From assembly GCA_019009955.1 (NCBI GenBank), contig CM032228.1:224812501-224876500 (forward strand): DNA of 64,000 bases. The letters are read 5' to 3'. The notes under the pieces are model-generated. The model worked only from the letters and a program-made list of their open reading frames with translations, was not told the DNA's origin and ran no database searches. The DNA comes from Riptortus pedestris (Eukaryota; Arthropoda; Insecta; Hemiptera; Alydidae). The position numbers were made by a program, and so were the translations under genes. Shown here in pieces: positions 22,599 through 34,852 of this stretch; position 1 is the first letter of the stretch, and each line of letters opens with the position of its first letter.

Positions 22599-23464
22599 TA
22601 AAATTGTAACCTCTGTCTGTACATTGATTTTTTCCGTGAATTTTCACGATAACTTTTCGTTTCACATGTCATAGACACCATAACTGCATTTTGTTTCTTT
22701 CGTGTGTGTTTGTTTGTTTGTTACCTGTTCGCGCATAGACGGCTGAACCAAATTTTATGATACTTGGTATGTATATTACTACTATCCCTACTTAGACTTT
22801 AGGCTATATTAATATCCTCTGAGACGAACAGGAGTGGGGGTTATAAGGGAAGCCTGAAATTAAAAATAGCGATATTTTGTGACCTATTCGTTTTACGGCA
22901 AATATGAACATAACAAAAGTTGTTTATTTTGTTATTTAGAGTAACTTTTGTTATATACACTTTTTTTGTGTATCGAGTTCTAAACGAGATATACGCTAAA
23001 ACCTATAGTGGAAGTGAACAATTTTATTTCGGACAAAAGACCCAATCGAAATAAATAAAACTCGGTATGCGTATTAGCACTAATGCCTTCATTATAATAA
23101 AGTGCATCAACATTTCTAGGGACGGGCAGGAGTGGGGGTTGTAAGGGAGGCCTGAAATTAAGAATAGCGATATTTTGTTTCCCATAGGTCCCTCGAAAAA
23201 TTAATTCAAATCCATGTTAATATTTTGACCTTAATAATTCAAAGCTATGCATAATGCACAGGAGACAGGAAATATGTCAATATGGAGGACAGTGAAGACT
23301 TACTTAATTTTGTTATTACCAAATGCACAGCAACGACGGGTATAAACCCTAAACACAGGGACGGGTTAATGTCAAAATATTGAGCAAACCAAAGCCTTGC
23401 CAAAAAAATACCATCGCCATTCAGCCTCAAATGAATTCCCGGGCGAAGCCGGGTGTCTGAGCTA

Positions 23465-23465
<1 letters not shown>
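22599..23465 (+). mobile_element. Helitron-like element nested in a HINE
   Basis: Starts at AAAATTGTAACCTCTG. It holds (TTTG)n, two modules, the CATTCAGCCTCAAATG pre-terminal block, the GGGCGAAGCCGGG hairpin and CTAG (23,462-23,465) followed by T and (TA)n. Flanked on both sides by TA repeat and HINE halves. Confidence 0.7.
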
Positions 23466-23500
<35 letters not shown>

Positions 23501-23945
23501 CTGTTAACGCTCTAGCGATCGCAATTTTTGTTTGATCATTACCAATGTCCACATTTAATCGTTTTATGTAAAAAGGAAGATCTAGTTCGTTAATGGCTGA
23601 AATCGGACCAGTAGGAGGGGGGAGTTTTGAAAATTCGAAATATCTCTGTATAGAACCAATCTTATTGCAAATTAAATGATCTATAAATATTGTTCTATAC
23701 ATATTTTCTGTATCATGAATATTAACCAAGATATTTGGATTTTATAATTTTCAGCCTTCAGTAAACCCCCACATCTACTCATGTTAAATAAACGATATTC
23801 TGTTATATAATAAACTACATCATTCGAAGCTTAAATACCAAATATTGTTTTCAAGAGACATTTATTATACGAGATACATGCAAATATGTTCTGGTGACTC
23901 CCCTTCTTAAGTTTTTGGACAACTTTGATTGATTGAGATAAAACG
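23466..23945 (+). mobile_element. HINE-like element, middle part (3' tip lost)
   Basis: After (TA)n it reads TTGTCTGTTAACGCTCTAGC and the core blocks, and stops near TTGATTGATTGAGATAAAAC without the subterminal repeat or hairpin. It continues into the next Helitron copy. Confidence 0.65.
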
Positions 23946-25009
23946 TATTCAGAAAAAAATAGCGATATTTCGTTTCCTATTGCTTTTTCAGCAAATATGC
24001 ACATAACAAAAGTTGTTTATTTTGTTATTTAAAGTAACTTTTGTTATATGCACTTTTGCGGTATACGGAAGTATAAATGAGTTATACGCTAAAAACTATA
24101 GCGGAAGTCCACAATTTTATTTGGCACAAAAGACTCAACCGAACTAAACCAAACTCGCTATGTGAATTAATACTAACGATTTCCTTATAATAAGCCATAC
24201 TAACATTTCTAGGGACGGGCAGGAGTTGGGGTTATAAGGGAGGCCTGAAATTAAAAATAGCGATATTTCGTTTCCTATTGCTTTTTCAGCAAATATGCAC
24301 ATAACAAAAGTTGTTTATTCTGTTATTTGGAGTAACTTTTGTTATATACACACTTGTCTTATACCTAAGTATAAATGAGTTATCCAATACAAACTTCTGC
24401 AGAAGTTCAAAATTTTATTTGGCACAAAAACCTCAACTGAACTAAACCAAACTCGTTATGTGAGTTAGCACTAACACCTTCCTTATAATAAGCAATACTA
24501 ACATTTCTAGAGACGGGCAGGAGTGGGGGTTATAAGGGAGGTATGAAATTAAAAATAGTGATATTTCGTTTCCTATAGGGGTTTCGGCCAATATGCACAT
24601 AGCAAAAGTTGTTTATTTTGTTATTTAGAGAAACTTTTGTTATATACAATATCGTATACCGAAGTATAAAGGCATTATACGCCAAAAATTATAGCGGGAG
24701 TCAACATTTTTATTTGGCACAAAAGTTCAACCGAACTAAATAAAACACACGGTATGTGCATTAGCACTAACACCATCCTTATAATAAGCCATACTAACAT
24801 ATCTAGGGACGGGCAGGAGTGGGGGTTATAAGGGAGGCCTGAATTTAAAAATTTTATTATTAAGAAATCCACAGAAACGACGGGTATTAACCCTAAACAC
24901 TGGGACGGGTAAATGTCAAAATATTGTACAAAGTAAAGCCTTGCCAAAAAAATACCATCACCATCCAGCCTCAAATGAATTCCCGGGCGAAGCCGGGTAT
25001 CTGAGCTAG
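23946..25009 (+). mobile_element. Helitron-like element, 5'-truncated
   Basis: Begins inside a module (AATAGCGATATTTCG), contains about three tandem modules, and ends with CCCGGGCGAAGCCGGG, TATCTGAG and CTAG (25,006-25,009) plus T. The (TTTG)n edge is missing. Confidence 0.65.
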
Positions 25010-25588
25010 TATATATATATATATGGTTGTTAACGCTCTAGCGGTCGCACTTTTTGTTTGATCGTTAGCAAACTCGGAATTTTATCGTTTTATGTAAAAA
25101 GGAAGATCAAGTTCGTTAATGGCTGAAATCGGACCAGTAGAGGGGGGGATTTTCGGAAAGTTCGAAATATCTCCGTTATTATGCGTCGGATCGAGAAATT
25201 GTATAGAATCAGTCTTATTGCAAATTAAATTTACTATAAATATTGTTCTATACATTCTGTATCTGTTACAAATCCTTTAGTTTAGAGCAACATCGCCGAA
25301 GCTGAAAAGCTCCAATAAATAAATAAATAAATATTCTGTATCTTCAATATTAACCGAGATATTTGCATTTATACGGGCTTGTATTCTGTGTGTGGTCGAC
25401 AGGGTCGGCTATGTTCCGGACTTGCCTCCGAGAGCTCTGGCGGCCGTTTCCGTAACTATTCGTCCCTCGTGAATAGGTTTAGAGAACCCTAACTACTACA
25501 GTTGTTATTGGGCAGATTTCTCTATTTTATAACTTCACGTGGGAAATCTGCTTAGTTTACACAGCCCCTGTGTGACAGACTTCTTTTA
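25010..25588 (+). mobile_element. HINE-like element, 3' half
   Basis: Starts in a short TA tract with GTTGTTAACGCTCTAGCGG. It ends with CACGTGGGAAATCTGC, an intact compensated hairpin (ACACAG-CCC-CTGTGT) and GACAGACTTCTTTT. The hairpin differs from the consensus by a paired change that keeps the stem. An A-rich (AAAT)n patch at 25,317-25,332 interrupts the core. Confidence 0.7.
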
Positions 25589-26076
25589 GGTAATGAAATA
25601 GCTGACACACATTGGACAAGTACAACTAAAGGTCAGCACTTAAAGGCATTCATATCAAGTATTCCAGATTATATTAATATGACTGACTTCTATATAACGT
25701 TACTCATAACAGGGCATGGCTTAGTTAATACCTACTTATATAGATTCAAACAAACAGACAACCCATTATGATGACCCCGATACCAAACAAGCAGCAGAGC
25801 AAGTTTAGGACCTTTTTAATTTTTCATTAAAAGATTTATAAATTATATTCTATGACATTTTTCAATCCGTTGCATTGGATACAGATATCATCTATCAGTT
25901 TTAAATGAAGTCCAACCAAATATTTTGTTTATTTAATTTAATCGACATACTAGGAAGTCATGTGGTACCCAATTTTTTTTTATTAATAGATTAAAACTGC
26001 TTTTAATTATATTATAATAACTGAAACTATTTCAGGATATTGTGTGAATGGTTTATTTATTTTTTTTTTTTTTTAG

Positions 26077-26994
26077 GTTAAGGATAATACTACTGAGTTG
26101 TTCAAGAAGGAGAGCGAGTTGATAATAAAACAGATGAAGGAAACAATTGCAGCTCGTGGGGATGCTATTCCTAAATGGACTCTTGCCGACTTCCAAGTAG
26201 GAATGCCGCTGGGTCGGGGTAAATTCGGAAGAGTATTCTTGGCAAGGGATAAGAAAACGAAGCACCATGTCGCATTAAAAACTCTTATAAAAATGGAACT
26301 CGTAAAATGTAAGATGCAACATCAGATTTTGAGGGAAATTGAAATCCAGACTCACTTAAGGCATCCCAACATCCTTCAACTATTAACTTATTTCAGTGAT
26401 GAACGTAGGATATATTTAGTATTAGAATATGCTGCACAGGGAGAGCTTTTCACAATACTCCAGAAACAGAAATTGAAGAGGTTTTCGGATGAACGAGCAG
26501 CCAAATACACCTACCAAGTTGCCGACGCCTTGAATTATTGCCATTCGAAGAGAGTCATGCACAGAGACATAAAGCCGGAGAACCTTCTCCTAGATATAAA
26601 TGATAATATTAAACTCGCTGATTTTGGTTGGTCGGTCCACGCTCCTTCGAACAGGAGGAAAACTGTCTGCGGAACGCCTGACTACCTCCCTCCAGAGATG
26701 GTCGAATCCAAACCCTATTCAGGCCTCGTCGACAATTGGTGCTTGGGTGTCCTCTGCTACGAATTCCTCTGTGGCTCCCCACCCTTTGAATGTCCTTCTC
26801 AGTCTGACACCTACAAGAAGATTGCTGCAGTCGATTTCTCCTATCCCGTGCACTTTAAGGAGGACAGCATTGACTTAATATCCCGCTTGCTTTTGAGAGA
26901 TCCCAATGCCAGAATATCCTTTGATGAAGTTATGGCCCATAGATGGATTACTAAAAATTATCCTCAGGCTAAATCAATAACTAAGTCCGACTGA
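26077..26994 (+). CDS. aurB: Aurora kinase (Aurora B-like), exon 2
   Basis: 305 codons here plus 12 from exon 1 give a 317-residue protein, the usual size for a short Aurora B. Ser/Thr kinase domain, numbering the joined protein: glycine loop GRGKFG at about 58-63, catalytic Lys80, helix-C Glu99, HRDIKPEN with catalytic Asp176, DFG at 194-196, activation-loop Thr208 in RRKTVCGTPDYLPPEM, and D-x-W at about 231-233. RRKT with the short N-terminus favours Aurora B over Aurora A. The family's B members are the enzymatic core of the chromosomal passenger complex with INCENP, acting at centromeres and midzone to phosphorylate histone H3 and kinetochore proteins. All catalytic residues are present. 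The residue after the Asp is Asn (VDNW), where Leu is usual. Possible poly-A signals are AATAAA at about 27,365 and 27,872. Confidence 0.92.
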   Translation, partial: VKDNTTELFKKESELIIKQMKETIAARGDAIPKWTLADFQVGMPLGRGKFGRVFLARDKKTKHHVALKTLIKMELVKCKMQHQILREIEIQTHLRHPNILQLLTYFSDERRIYLVLEYAAQGELFTILQKQKLKRFSDERAAKYTYQVADALNYCHSKRVMHRDIKPENLLLDINDNIKLADFGWSVHAPSNRRKTVCGTPDYLPPEMVESKPYSGLVDNWCLGVLCYEFLCGSPPFECPSQSDTYKKIAAVDFSYPVHFKEDSIDLISRLLLRDPNARISFDEVMAHRWITKNYPQAKSITKSD

Positions 26995-28714
26995 AAGCAT
27001 TAACTCTACAATTTTTTATGTAATTCTTTGTAATTATTGGCATATTTATTCTCGACGATTTTATTATTCGGTTGTATAGTATAAATTAGCTCATTTATAA
27101 GTTGTTGATATAACATTAAATTTTGTATTTCTTAGTATTCAACGATTCAAGTAAACAGATGAGGGCATTTTATTGAAAGCTCATATCTGGTTTTAGAAAG
27201 ATGATGCGCTCCATCCTTGAACCCTTTTAAATGGTGTCTGAAGGACATCCATTATTCATCATTGACATTCTTTGGTGGAAATAACCATTATCAAAATATT
27301 AATCCCAATACAATTACCTGACATCATTTGTTAGTAGACTTTACTCACAGTCCTCTTTTTCAACAAATAAAGGATCAGTTTCATTTTTCTACCAAATATC
27401 CTCATCTGTATAAACAATGAATACATTTGATTTTATTTATTGCCTCTGAAAATGAATTTTACATTGACAGAGAAATTTTTAGCCTTCTTTATTCTTTTAT
27501 TTCCCTGTAAAATTGATTTCAATATTAGATAATAGAAAGGTTGATACTGTTATATTTATTTCTGAAATGTGAAAAAAAAACTAATATACATTATAGGTGT
27601 TAATAATAATTTGTTTATTATCTGGTATTATATTCGATTTTGGTTGCTGTAATGTTATACATTTTTGTAATTCACTTAATTTTAATGTTAATAATGTTCC
27701 CTATTTATATATTTTTAAAATGTGATAGAATGTTTTCTGTTATTATGTTTTATTTGATTTTGGTTTGCTGTAAACTTGTACATTTATTAATTCACTTGAT
27801 TTTTTTAATGTTGTAAATGATGTTACCTATTTATATATTTTTAAAATGTAAATAATTTGTACTCTTTTTTTAATAAAAACAAACATATAACTTGTTATTT
27901 TCTTTCTATAATTACTATTAAACAATTAAATGTAGTTAAATTATGAGTATTTGCTTAGAATCATAAAAGAAATTTGTTGTCGAGATCATCATTTGATTTA
28001 AAATATAGAAATTCAAAAGGCTTTGGGTATTTTGTAAATTAAAATCAACTTTCAATTGTTAAATATACTACCATTAGTACTACTTTAAATGTAAGGAGAT
28101 TGGAATTTTTATTTTTTAATTACATGGCCACAAAAATTGTTTAGGTAAGATTACGAAAACTGCCATGTTAGATCCCTTAGTCTTTAGAACATCAGTTGTG
28201 TGTTGAAGCAATTTTCACGTTGTGAGATGGCAACCTCCGCTCTGGGCCCAACCCATCCATTTTTGAGGAATAATTTCACTACTCTAATCACTATAAATAC
28301 TTGACTGTTAAACATCCCGTGCTAACTGTAGCTTTATTGACTTTTGAATGTCAGCTTTAAACTGCTGGAAATCGTGTTTTGGTCTTAGTCTCCTATAGTA
28401 TAATTGGGTGAGTCTCATTGTTTTACCTAGCTTCTGAACTTAGATGCTGCTACTCTCTGAACTTATGATGCTCATCAATTGACACTGATGTTTTCTATCT
28501 AAGCTGTTTTGGAGGCCTGTCCTTGTTGAGCTTTGTTCATAAGAATTAACTTTATATGAAAATAAATAAATACAATGCTCTCATTCCCTTCTGCCTGGTT
28601 GGGCTTGATATCCCTCTAGCTAGGAGACTGCCTAGAGGGCACGACCCTGGGAAAATATATATTTCAGAGAGGTAAAGGGTAAAATTGTGGGGACCTAATT
28701 AAACTAAATATTAA
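26995..28714. other. Aurora 3' UTR and AT-rich intergenic DNA
   Basis: The first part probably contains the 3' UTR. 27,540-27,890 holds a partial tandem duplication, with two copies of a block including TGATTTTGGTTTGCTG and CCTATTTATATATTTTTAAA. No further gene is supported. Confidence 0.5.
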
Positions 28715-28780
28715 TTGTTGTTGTTTATTAACATCCACTTTATACTTTGGCTAATCAGGACAGGTTATCTACAGAACTAA
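28715..28780 (-). mobile_element. tRNA-SINE 3' fragment
   Basis: TTGTTTATTAACATCCACTT, then GGCTAATCAGGACAGGTTATCTACAG, matches the 3' half of the SINE at 36,960, 51,219 and 56,756 in reverse orientation. The rest is lost. Confidence 0.6.
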
Positions 28781-31029
28781 AAATTAGCTGGTTCAGTGCA
28801 CCCGATACCTTCAGGATTGCTATGGAACGACTCAAGCTACACCCTTATTACAGTCCAAGATATACTCTCCCTCTCCAGGTTGCTAACTGGTCCTCAACCT
28901 GGAGTATGCTGCTGCTGATTGTGATGTTACTTAGAATGCAAACACATTTGCTTTGAGTCCCAGTACTTGCATAAAAAGGGAAGTTGAACATGACGAATGG
29001 GCATTTCCGCTATATAGAAACAAGCTATAGGTAAAAAAATGTAGCCCCTAGAAGGGCCCATGAGGATTGATGTCTCTCAACTAACAGCGTGTCTTGAAGA
29101 TTATTGACAAAACTGTAAAAAGAATGCACATATTCCAAGAGAGCAAGTTTGACAGCTTATAATTTCTAAATATTTAGTTTCCTCAACTGTTTGCAATAAA
29201 TAACCTTTCAAATAAATATTTTAAACAGAATGTTCCAAGTGTACTCTTTTTAAATTGTAATTTACAAGTATTTATCAACAATACACTTATTTATTTCCTT
29301 TACTTCTTTGAATAAAATTGGATCCTGGTGTTCCTTTAGAAACGTAAATTCCCTCTGTAATTGTGACTTTCAAATGGACAAAGGTGTATACCTTCAAGAC
29401 ACAAATAGAAAATGGATAATTTCATTTATTACAAATTGTGGGAACTGGGAGTAATGTCTACCACAATTCAGTCGGGTTGTTTGGATCATTGATGTTTTGT
29501 TATATATTCTGTTTCATAGTTAAATCCATTCTAGATTATAACTGATATAAAATGTTTCACTACTGTTGAAGTGTTTGTTAATTTTTTTGGAATTATTTTG
29601 ATTGCAACCATCCATTTCCTTGACTTCTTATTGGAAATGGGAAACACCTATAATTTTGAAATAATGCCCTAATTCTGAAATAAACAGATTGTGTGACCGA
29701 AAACCAAGTACCATTTTTACTTTATTGTTCAAAGTACATTTCAATCTCAAATAATTTGGGGTATTGCCGTCAATTTGGGGTTTCACCTTTTTTGAAATCA
29801 TTTGCTTTGGCCCTTCCTGAAACCATCTTGACAGACAAGTTTCAGTGTTCTGAATACTTACCTCGCATAACTCAAAAATGACTAGCCTTAGGGCTATACT
29901 CATACTCCCCAAATATTCACCTGCTACATCTTCTGTATTAATTCGGTTGGTATATTAGTTCAGCACTGGCAGCCATCTGATGTATGGGCACCTTCTGCAT
30001 TCTGAGCTTACCATACTTATCCTTTTTATGAATGTCATTTCATGAGATATCTTCTTCTTTAGTTCCATGTTTAAAAAAATCTAATTTCACTAATGTTTCA
30101 TTGCAGTAACCAACTAGAGGAACGGTATTGAACTTTACTTCCAAATAAACTAAATTCCTTTACATTGCTTCTGCTTTCTGGGATGGTGATAAATAGGAAA
30201 TATTACTTTTATACTTATTCTTATGGAAGAGATATGACCAAAAAATTATATACGCCTAAAATAAAGTTGAATTTCAAGATTGAATCCAAATGGCCAGCCA
30301 GGAAATTCACATAACAAAGAAACTCAATTATTTTTGGCACAATATATTCTGATGCCATAATAACTAAAGATTTAAAAATTATATCCGAAAATATTAAGAA
30401 TTAAATTATTATCAGAACAAAAATAGGCAGAGGAGGCACAAATAACACCAACTTTTGATGTCCATACATTAGTTATTTTCGAATCTAGAAATTCAATTGC
30501 TAGAAATATTCAAGAGGATAGAGAGCTTTAAAAGTAGGTATTACAGAATCTGTCAAGAATGATCATCGAAACAATATACAATTTCAAAGTTTTGTAAATT
30601 TATAGTAACTCGTTATAAGGAAATAGTGCAGTGAGACAAATGGTCACCCTAGCAAATCTATAAAGGGCCATTTTGATGGCAATAAAAAAAAGAATATTAA
30701 GAAAAATTCGTTTGATGAAGTGATTGAAAAAAAGAAGTCAAACAATGTTTTTGGAACATAAAAAGGTAGTAGTAGTCAACTAAAGAAATACAATTGGCTT
30801 TTATTTGATAATTTATCTGGACGTAAGTGCATCAGAAAACTGACTGTCTGTTTAGACTGTATGAAGTCTAAACTTGGAACAATGTACAAAGGTTAATGCG
30901 AATCAATGTTTTTCACATATTTATAAGCCTTTGTGATCCTATCTTCAACATTGGTTAGCAATTCTGTAGTTTGTCTAGCCTTCAGAGGTTGTAAGAGATT
31001 AAAACTTGTTATGAATGTTGAACCAAAAC
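28781..31029. other. AT-rich DNA without supported genes
   Basis: Includes a minus-strand open frame of 94 codons at 29,628-29,912 with no family I recognise. No promoter, exon pair or repeat family is supported. It may contain very old elements. Confidence 0.4.
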
Positions 31030-31527
31030 CACTATTCAAAATAACTATCAATTTATTATGATAGTACGGACTTTGTCAGTTTCTAAGATGCTCTGTTTCT
31101 CTATATCCACTCTTTCTTTCCTTTGAATTAGACAAATTAATTTTGAAAATAAGTAAAATCTGATAGAGATGAAGGAGAGTTTAAAGGGAGGGAATTGGAA
31201 ATCCAACATATTTCCATTATTATGAGTCAAGTTGAAAAATTGTTAGAATCAATCTTGTCGAAAGATTTAATGCTCTATAAATGTTCTTTTATACATTTTT
31301 TTCTCTATGCTGAATATTAGGAGAGGTATTTCGATTTTTTTAGTTTTCATTCTTCAATAAACCACCGCTCATCTCATTTTAACAATAATCTGATAAATCA
31401 GGAAATTCCTAGCTCAATTAATCAAATATGGGTTTCAATGAACCTTCGCAATGTGAGATACATGGTATGTGTGACATTGTCAATCAAGATTTTATGCTCT
31501 TGAGTCATAAATTTTATTAAATCAATA

Positions 31528-31530
<3 letters not shown>
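31030..31530 (+). mobile_element. Very diverged HINE-like relic
   Basis: GAGTCAAGTTGAAAAATTG, TTAGAATCAATCTTGT and TTCTCTATGCTGAATATTAG correspond in order to the HINE core, with many substitutions and no terminal structures left. Confidence 0.4.
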
Positions 31531-31582
<52 letters not shown>

Positions 31583-31829
31583 TATTTGGGAAACAATCTT
31601 AATAACAGGAAATAACCACGAATTTCTTTATTAAAACACATGACCTTTCGGCACTTAACTCTAGATGGGAGTAGTGGCCCAAAAGCCGTAGCCGCATCTA
31701 TTATACAACCGAGCACCTGATGATGGCACATTCGTTCCAGAAGTCCTTGTGCTTTAATAAAAAAATTGGTGGTATTTCCTGTTATTAAGACCTGTTTCCC
31801 CAGTCCTGCATTCCCAAATCCAGCAAAAT

Positions 31830-31870
<41 letters not shown>

Positions 31871-31884
31871 ATATATATATATAT
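31530..31884. repeat. Inverted 70-bp modules between (TA)n tracts
   Basis: A minus-oriented block at about 31,570-31,640 and a plus-oriented block at about 31,735-31,805 share TTTAATAAA, GTGGT(T)ATTTCCTGTTATTAAG and the following TGTTTCCC. They flank a GC-richer middle (GGGAGTAGTGGCCCAAAAGC; CACCTGATGATGGCACATTC). TA tracts lie on both outer sides. It is a fold-back unit, possibly from a retroelement terminal region. Confidence 0.55.
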
Positions 31885-31904
31885 GTATATAACCATTAAT
31901 CACT

Positions 31905-32190
31905 AATAGTTGAAGTCGAACCAGAAAGAGGGAGGGGTTTAGAAGGGGGGATATGAAATTAAAATATTTATTATGAAAAATGTAGAACCCATCTTATTAT
32001 ACATTTGATTTTCTATAAATGTTGTTTTGTGTATTTTTTTTCCGAGTTGAATATTTTCTTCTCCTTATTCTTGTTTATAGCGCTCTGTAAACTCCAACTT
32101 GTGCTCATCTAGAAATAAAGACTAAGTGGTGAGGTGAAATCACCAGTGTGTCACTCCAGCTGGTGGGAAATCTGTTTATTTGCATAAGTG
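31905..32190 (+). mobile_element. Diverged HINE-like 3' relic
   Basis: AGAGGGAGGGGTTTAGAAGG, then CATCTTATTATACATTTGAT and finally TGGTGGGAAATCTGTTTATT, corresponding to the G-rich block, core and subterminal repeat. The terminal hairpin is gone. Confidence 0.45.
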
Positions 32191-34016
32191 CTATGGGATT
32201 TTGAAGTCTGAGGAAGTAATATTATAAGAACAATGAACCGAAAATGAGGAATGCACTCATTAATAAATACAGTAAACAGAATATTAAGGCACTTTATTAA
32301 CCAATTCATACACATATTTAAATGTCTTTGGATGGATAAATTAAGACTAGATGCAAAACCAAGTTTGTGATAAGATGATAAAAAAGATTCCTTGGCAAGA
32401 TATAAAACACCAAACCTTCAGGGTTTAGTTTTGTTTAAGCATTTTAATAGAACTTGCGTCATTGTTTTACCATGACCATTTTATATAGAAAGCGTTTGCA
32501 GGCATACATATATGCACTCATATAATCAAAGCTCCTAAGAGTAAATAAAAATATATTAAGCCAACAGAGTAGGCTCAGTCCAATAATAAATAATGAATGA
32601 AATAAATAGTTTTTTGAATAAATAATACACTCTTGGAATGTAGTAATTATTCAAGATATATACACTGTACATGCCAAAAGCATTATATAATAGGAGTTTA
32701 TACATATATGCAAGAAATATTATTACATATAAATTCTTAAAATTATAGTATAAAATTAAAAAAAGGAGTTATAAATATTAAGGTGTGTAAATTACTTCAA
32801 TTATACACTCGTAAAAATAACCTGTTTGACTTAATAAGAAACTTAGAGTGTAGTGTGCATTCATTTCCTACACTAAAATACACTTAAGATAAACATTTCA
32901 TATTTTAAAATTTTATTATCATATTTTTTTTTACATAATCATGATTGAAGTTCTAGAATGGATTCATTCAATAACATTACTCATGAACATATTAATAGAA
33001 GTAGTATTATGCACAAATAATTCATCTAGAGTTAAACAGTTCCGAAGATAGTTTTTCAATTAACAGTCTTTTAATTTAGGTCTTTCTGACTTTGGAAGAA
33101 GGCCAATACATGTATAATAATATCTTTATTATTATTATTATTCAAACACTTTCATTTTCATTAAATTCATTTGAAAGTAAGCTTACTTGCAAGATTAATT
33201 AATCGATATAAATAAATTATTTCTTTGACAATATTCGGCAAGTTGTATAAAAAAAAGATTATTTACTTAATAGAGTTCCAGCTATAGGTGTGGGCATCCA
33301 CAATTACAAGACTGGTGGGGAAGTAGATGGGCCAGACTAAAATTTAAGAGCCTATTTGATTTATAATGCACCAAATTAATTAGTTGAGTGCCTATTCAAA
33401 ATAGTAACATTTAAAAATTCTGTTTCATTTTTATTCATTTATCCTCTCTTCTTTTTTTTTTCTTTTTTGAGCTCTGGAGGGCAGTTCCCACTCCTGCTTT
33501 CATGAGTGAGCACTCACAGTAATCCGCCTTATTGGTATTTATTCATAAGTGATGAATCCAGTTTAATATGTCATGTGCTTTTTTTAAGTTATCTATCCTA
33601 CTGAGAGATATTTTTTTATCTTGTCATAAGCAAAGAAGTAGGGGGGGGGTGACTTAACCCCCCCTCAACCCTAATATTTTTATGTACAAAAAATGTAAAT
33701 GATGAATAAATAACAATAACCTTTATTACAATTAAGTTGATATGTGCAAATGTCTTATACAAAATATATTTGTTGTAGAAAAGAGACCTATAATTGTTAT
33801 ACTTAATATAAATTACTCTTACTTTTATTTCTGACCCATTGTACTCTCCACCCACCCTTCTCTCTCCAATCAAAACAGAAAGTCTGCCAATATTATCTGT
33901 GGAAGATTAAGTAAAGTAATTTCTAGGAGCTCATTTTACAAAAGGAAAACAGGCCAAAAAATTTGAGGTAGTTAATGACTCTTTCAATAAACACTTGTTT
34001 CATCATAAACATTTTG
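32191..34016. other. AT-rich DNA downstream of the NHS-family gene
   Basis: Probably contains the 3' UTR of the minus-strand gene; TTTATT (AATAAA on the minus strand) occurs at about 33,721. No other coding feature is supported. G9 and C6 runs lie near 33,642-33,665. Confidence 0.4.
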
Positions 34017-34852
34017 TTAGAGTGCAGTTTCTAAGGTTGTATGGGATTTAGATTGAAATTTTTTATTGATATCATTCACTAAAGTGGATGATTTCAAATT
34101 GTGTTTATCAGAATCGACATGGGTTTGTTCTTCTTCATCGTCACAATCTTCTGGTATTGTGGATGAGAGAACATCATGGCTGACGGGTTTCATATGAGGA
34201 GGGAGGCCTTTATTTCGGAGCCTTTCTACAGCCGAGCCTCGAGTGGGTGTTGTACTCCAAGCAGTCTGTAGGAGAAGGCGTTTGAAGTCATTTCGGGAAG
34301 TAGGCTGAGTTGGGCCATGCCTGTCAGACGCCAGTGACGACCTCTCTTCGTGGAGTCTTCTTGCCAATTCAGGGTTCCTTTGTCGCTCGTAGACTTTTCT
34401 CTGTAAGTTTCTTGGTGACTCTTCGAGCGTTTGGACTTGAAGCCTGGGTAGCGAGTTGTAGCCTATGTTCGACTGCTTCACATATCTCTGCTGGTTGATG
34501 TTCTTCAAAGGCGGCATTGGTTGGGGTATGTTGGAGTCTAGGCTCGCTTGAATCGAAGGGACACTTTTAGCGGGGATCGCTTTCGGCCAATTCACTGCCT
34601 CAGCTGGAACTTTTTGTAAGTTCTGAATCCTTTTCTTCGATTCGTGTATTATAGCATACAAGTCCATGGCAGAGCGGCTATTTTTTGTCGGCGATACAGA
34701 CTTTGTGATGGGTGAAGTCGCTGTAGAAAAGTTTAATGGCGATGAGTCACTGGCTTTAGTTGGAGTGGACGTCGATCTTGGCCAGGTCGATTGCCCGCCA
34801 TTTCCGAATGAGTCGTCAAAACTGTTCATCAGCTCTTTCTGATCATCTGGGG
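34017..34852 (-). CDS. gukh: NHS/GUK-holder family protein, last exon
   Basis: The acceptor CTATTACAG precedes CCCCAGATGATCAG; two bases complete the carried codon and 277 further codons run to TAA at 34,017. The exon is Ser/Pro-rich and largely disordered. Two conserved family-like motifs are visible: AMDLYAIIHESKKRI, and TSRNDFKRLLLQ followed by RGSAVERLRNK. Both resemble the C-terminal region of Nance-Horan syndrome proteins. Phase 1 into this exon matches the donor at 38,195 (or 38,201). Drosophila GUK-holder binds the guanylate-kinase domain of Discs-large and Scribble-complex partners at synapses and junctions; NHS proteins regulate actin. Confidence 0.8.

Larger units (their letters stand above)
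20923..26076 (+). other. Aurora intron 1, rich in mobile elements
   Basis: Runs from GTAAGT to a long T tract ending TTTTAG at 26,076. The first 1.5 kb (to 22,455) is AT-rich and shows no recognisable element. The rest is HINE and Helitron material, listed separately. 25,590-26,076 again looks unique. Confidence 0.6.

Noticed and set aside
26600..26878. 92-codon frame overlapping the kinase exon
   Set aside because: A shadow of the Aurora coding sequence in another frame.
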